Source: Mariniphaga sp. (GTDB taxonomy: Bacteria; Bacteroidota; Bacteroidia; Bacteroidales; Prolixibacteraceae). From it: a stretch of 8,059 nucleotides of DNA. The notes beneath the pieces are model-generated. The model was not told where the DNA came from. It worked only from the letters and a program-made list of their open reading frames with translations, and ran no database searches. Shown piece by piece: positions 6,701-8,059 of this stretch. How positions within the stretch are numbered: the stretch's first letter is position 1; each line of letters opens with the position of its first letter. The DNA is taken from assembly GCA_025363795.1 (NCBI GenBank), contig JANYLE010000252.1:1-8059 (forward strand), given 5' to 3'. The position numbers and the translations under genes were made by a program.

Positions 6701-7237
6701 TTATTTCTCACCTTGCGGGACTTTGTAAAGCGTCTCCAGATTGTAACCTCGTTTCCGGGCTTTATCCAGTAACGAATTGTAAACCGAAGGATCCATCTGA
6801 GGTGTACGGCACAGAATCCAGAAATATTTGTCGGACGAACTCCCGATCATCGCATACTGGTAATTTTCATCCAATTCCAAAACATTGTAATCGGCATAAA
6901 AAATCCAGAAGAAGGAGACCTTCAACTTACCGGGTTCCAATTTATTCGGGATTTTAGCTTTCCCAATCGCCCTCGACCGCTTCCCATCCAATGTATTTTT
7001 AAATCCCTCATTTAAGACTTCAATCATTCCATTATCTTTCAGACGATAGGTCGCTGTTACACCAACGAGATTTTTTTCGAACGAATGCGGGAAACGGGCA
7101 ATTTCGTACCACTTCCCGAGGTAACGGTTCAGATCAAGTTCTTTTACTGTTGTTTGATCAATCATCTGGCTTTGTGTTTTTGTACAGTTAAAAAGAAACA
7201 GAACACTAAATATCAGTAGAAGACGATATATTTGCAT
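6701..7237 (-). CDS. blc: Blc-like bacterial lipocalin, probable lipoprotein
   Basis: A 178-aa beta-barrel protein of the lipocalin/apolipoprotein D family, whose bacterial members (Blc) are envelope lipoproteins that bind fatty acids or lysophospholipids. The hydrophobic N-terminus LLLIFSVLFLFNC gives a probable lipid-modified Cys18; the F-N before the Cys is a loose lipobox, as is common in Bacteroidota. The core begins with RYLGKWYEIARFP (38-50), the lipocalin GxW signature. YAMIG (128-132) and WILCRTP (140-146) match Blc's second and third conserved regions (Blc: WILSRTP). The frame extends to 7294, but the extension would cross the promoter at 7261-7268 and bury the signal peptide, so the ATG at 7237 is chosen. 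It is transcribed away from rubrerythrin and toward the four-cysteine secreted protein. Confidence 0.92.
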   Translation of the reverse strand: MQIYRLLLIFSVLFLFNCTKTQSQMIDQTTVKELDLNRYLGKWYEIARFPHSFEKNLVGVTATYRLKDNGMIEVLNEGFKNTLDGKRSRAIGKAKIPNKLEPGKLKVSFFWIFYADYNVLELDENYQYAMIGSSSDKYFWILCRTPQMDPSVYNSLLDKARKRGYNLETLYKVPQGEK

Positions 7238-7260
7238 GACAGGTGCTGTTTTAGGTTGCT

Positions 7261-7268
7261 CAAAAATA
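7261..7268 (-). promoter_or_regulatory. lipocalin promoter -7 element
   Basis: Read on the minus strand this is TATTTTTG, matching TAnnTTTG at every fixed position, 23 bases upstream of the lipocalin ATG. It supports the start at 7237 over the upstream ATG at 7294. No convincing TTG is seen at -33. Confidence 0.55.
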
Positions 7269-7344
7269 CCTAATAAATAATGATATAGATGCATATTAAC
7301 CGGTCATCTTTCCCAAAATCACCACAAATCAGGAATAGGCTATC

Positions 7345-7374
7345 TTTAACTTAGAAGGAATCATTGTATATTTG
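7345..7374 (+). promoter_or_regulatory. rubrerythrin promoter
   Basis: The -7 element TATATTTG at 7367-7374 matches the Bacteroidota consensus at every fixed position. TTTA at 7345-7348 lies 18 bases upstream and resembles the -33 TTTG. Transcription from about 7380 would give a 60-nt leader. The element overlaps the first codons of a longer TTG-started reading frame (7364), which argues against that start. Confidence 0.65.
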
Positions 7375-7441
7375 GTCGGTTGCAACTCATTCGAAACTTA
7401 GGCAACAGTTCAATCAGGTAAACCAATCAAAATTCAACGAA

Positions 7442-8020
7442 ATGGGAAAGAGTATCAAAGGGACAATTACCGAACAGAATCTGCTGACCGCTTTTGCAGG
7501 CGAGTGTCAGCGGAAGAACCGATATGAATTTTTTGCAGAAAAAGCCAGGGCTGAAGGGTACGAGCAGATTGCCGCTATTTTTGAGAAGACGGCTTTGCAG
7601 GAACAGTCGCACGCGAAGCAGTTTATTAAATTTATGGAAGGTGGCGCAGTTGAAATCAAAACGGTCATTTCAACAGGTTTAGCGGATCAGACCATTGAAA
7701 ACCTGAAAGTGGCCATCAATGAGGAAAAGAATGGATGGTCAGCGGTCCATCCGCATTTCTCGGAGATTGCCAAAGAGGAAGGGTTTCCTGCTATTGCTGC
7801 AATCTTTAAAATGATCGCCAAAGTGGAGGCAGAACATGAAAAAAGGTTTCTGAAACTCCTGAAAAGACTTGAAGACGGCACTGTCTTTCATCGCGAAAAG
7901 CCCATCAGGTGGGAATGCCGCAAATGCGGATATGTTCACGAAGGGGAAGAACCACCCCAAATTTGTCCGGCTTGTCAGCACCCCACAGGGTATTTTGAGG
8001 AGATGGCAGAGAATTATTAA
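7442..8020 (+). CDS. rbr: rubrerythrin (diiron peroxidase with C-terminal rubredoxin domain), variant metal site
   Basis: Cytoplasmic peroxide-reducing protein of anaerobes, taking electrons through its own rubredoxin iron. The 192-aa product has the usual length. Domain 1 (about 8-145) is the ferritin-like four-helix diiron domain; domain 2 (155-192) is rubredoxin, with C159/C162 and C175/C178. By eye alignment to Desulfovibrio vulgaris rubrerythrin (offset of one), the ligands E21, E54, H57, E95, E129 and H132 are present. The position of Glu97, the ligand that switches with histidine on reduction, is G98 (local sequence NEEKNGWSAVHP; usual GEHEEW-type). Ser21 and Tyr102 are also changed, to C22 and H103. 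The start at ATG 7442 gives the canonical MGKSIKGT N-terminus; an upstream TTG at 7364 overlaps the promoter. It is divergent from the lipocalin gene. Confidence 0.95.
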   Translation: MGKSIKGTITEQNLLTAFAGECQRKNRYEFFAEKARAEGYEQIAAIFEKTALQEQSHAKQFIKFMEGGAVEIKTVISTGLADQTIENLKVAINEEKNGWSAVHPHFSEIAKEEGFPAIAAIFKMIAKVEAEHEKRFLKLLKRLEDGTVFHREKPIRWECRKCGYVHEGEEPPQICPACQHPTGYFEEMAENY

Positions 8021-8034
8021 TTCCATTTTTCAGT

Positions 8035-8042
8035 TACCTTTG
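8035..8042 (+). promoter_or_regulatory. promoter -7 element for the next gene
   Basis: TACCTTTG, identical to the purA element, ends eight bases before an ATG at 8051. If it is used, transcription would begin about at the start codon, giving a leaderless or nearly leaderless mRNA. No terminator separates it from rubrerythrin. Confidence 0.5.
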
Positions 8043-8050
8043 TGGCCTAA

Positions 8051-8059
8051 ATGAAAGTA
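8051..8059 (+). CDS. probable start of a further gene (three codons only)
   Basis: ATG AAA GTA (Met-Lys-Val) at the very end of the window, just after a consensus -7 element. Only three codons are visible, so nothing can be said of the product. Confidence 0.3.

Noticed and set aside
7238..7294. N-terminal extension of the lipocalin to ATG 7294
   Set aside because: It would cover the TATTTTTG promoter and place about 19 residues before a lipoprotein signal peptide.
7364..7441. N-terminal extension of rubrerythrin from a TTG codon
   Set aside because: It overlaps the consensus promoter at 7367-7374, and rubrerythrins start at the MGKSIKGT-like sequence encoded from 7442.
1..8059. CRISPR arrays, tRNA or rRNA genes, insertion sequences, toxin-antitoxin or defence genes
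   Set aside because: No regularly spaced repeats, cloverleaf-like segments, transposase or nuclease motifs were seen. The genes present are housekeeping, envelope or stress genes.

Overview
The window looks like chromosomal core-genome DNA from a member of the phylum Bacteroidota, probably Bacteroidales/Marinilabiliales-like. The phylum call rests on three things. Several genes are preceded by perfect matches to the Bacteroidota -7 promoter element TAnnTTTG. Start codons lack strong Shine-Dalgarno sequences and have A/T-rich leaders. The proteins resemble Bacteroidota homologues, though that last judgement is from memory and not from a search. No rRNA, tRNA, CRISPR array, insertion sequence or phage gene was seen.

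Left part (1-4571, all + strand): a possible 37-codon tail of an upstream gene, then a full-length Rel/SpoT-type (p)ppGpp synthetase/hydrolase, a Fur-superfamily regulator that lacks the usual structural-zinc cysteines, and purA (adenylosuccinate synthase). A strong intrinsic terminator at 3139-3163 separates fur from purA, and a second at 4667-4700 follows purA. purA therefore seems to be its own transcription unit with a leader of about 100 nt. ppGpp is known to restrain purine nucleotide synthesis, including PurA in some bacteria, so the stringent-response enzyme and PurA are linked in function as well as position.

Middle (4736-6166, + strand): nicotinate phosphoribosyltransferase (pncB), the entry enzyme for NAD salvage from nicotinate. 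The reading frame stays open upstream to 4595, but the purA terminator and a good promoter both lie inside that extension, so the start is placed at 4736.

Right part (6261-8059): two minus-strand genes for exported proteins, a small four-cysteine secreted protein of unknown function and a Blc-like lipocalin lipoprotein. Divergent from these is a rubrerythrin gene, a peroxide-scavenging non-heme diiron protein. The lipocalin and rubrerythrin promoters share a 204-bp intergenic region. The last nine bases probably begin another gene, behind a TACCTTTG promoter.

No clear new multigene system was found. The observations most worth checking are the rubrerythrin, which appears to lack one conserved diiron ligand (glycine at the position of D. 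vulgaris Glu97), the non-canonical Fur metal sites, and a long inverted repeat in the fur 3' region.
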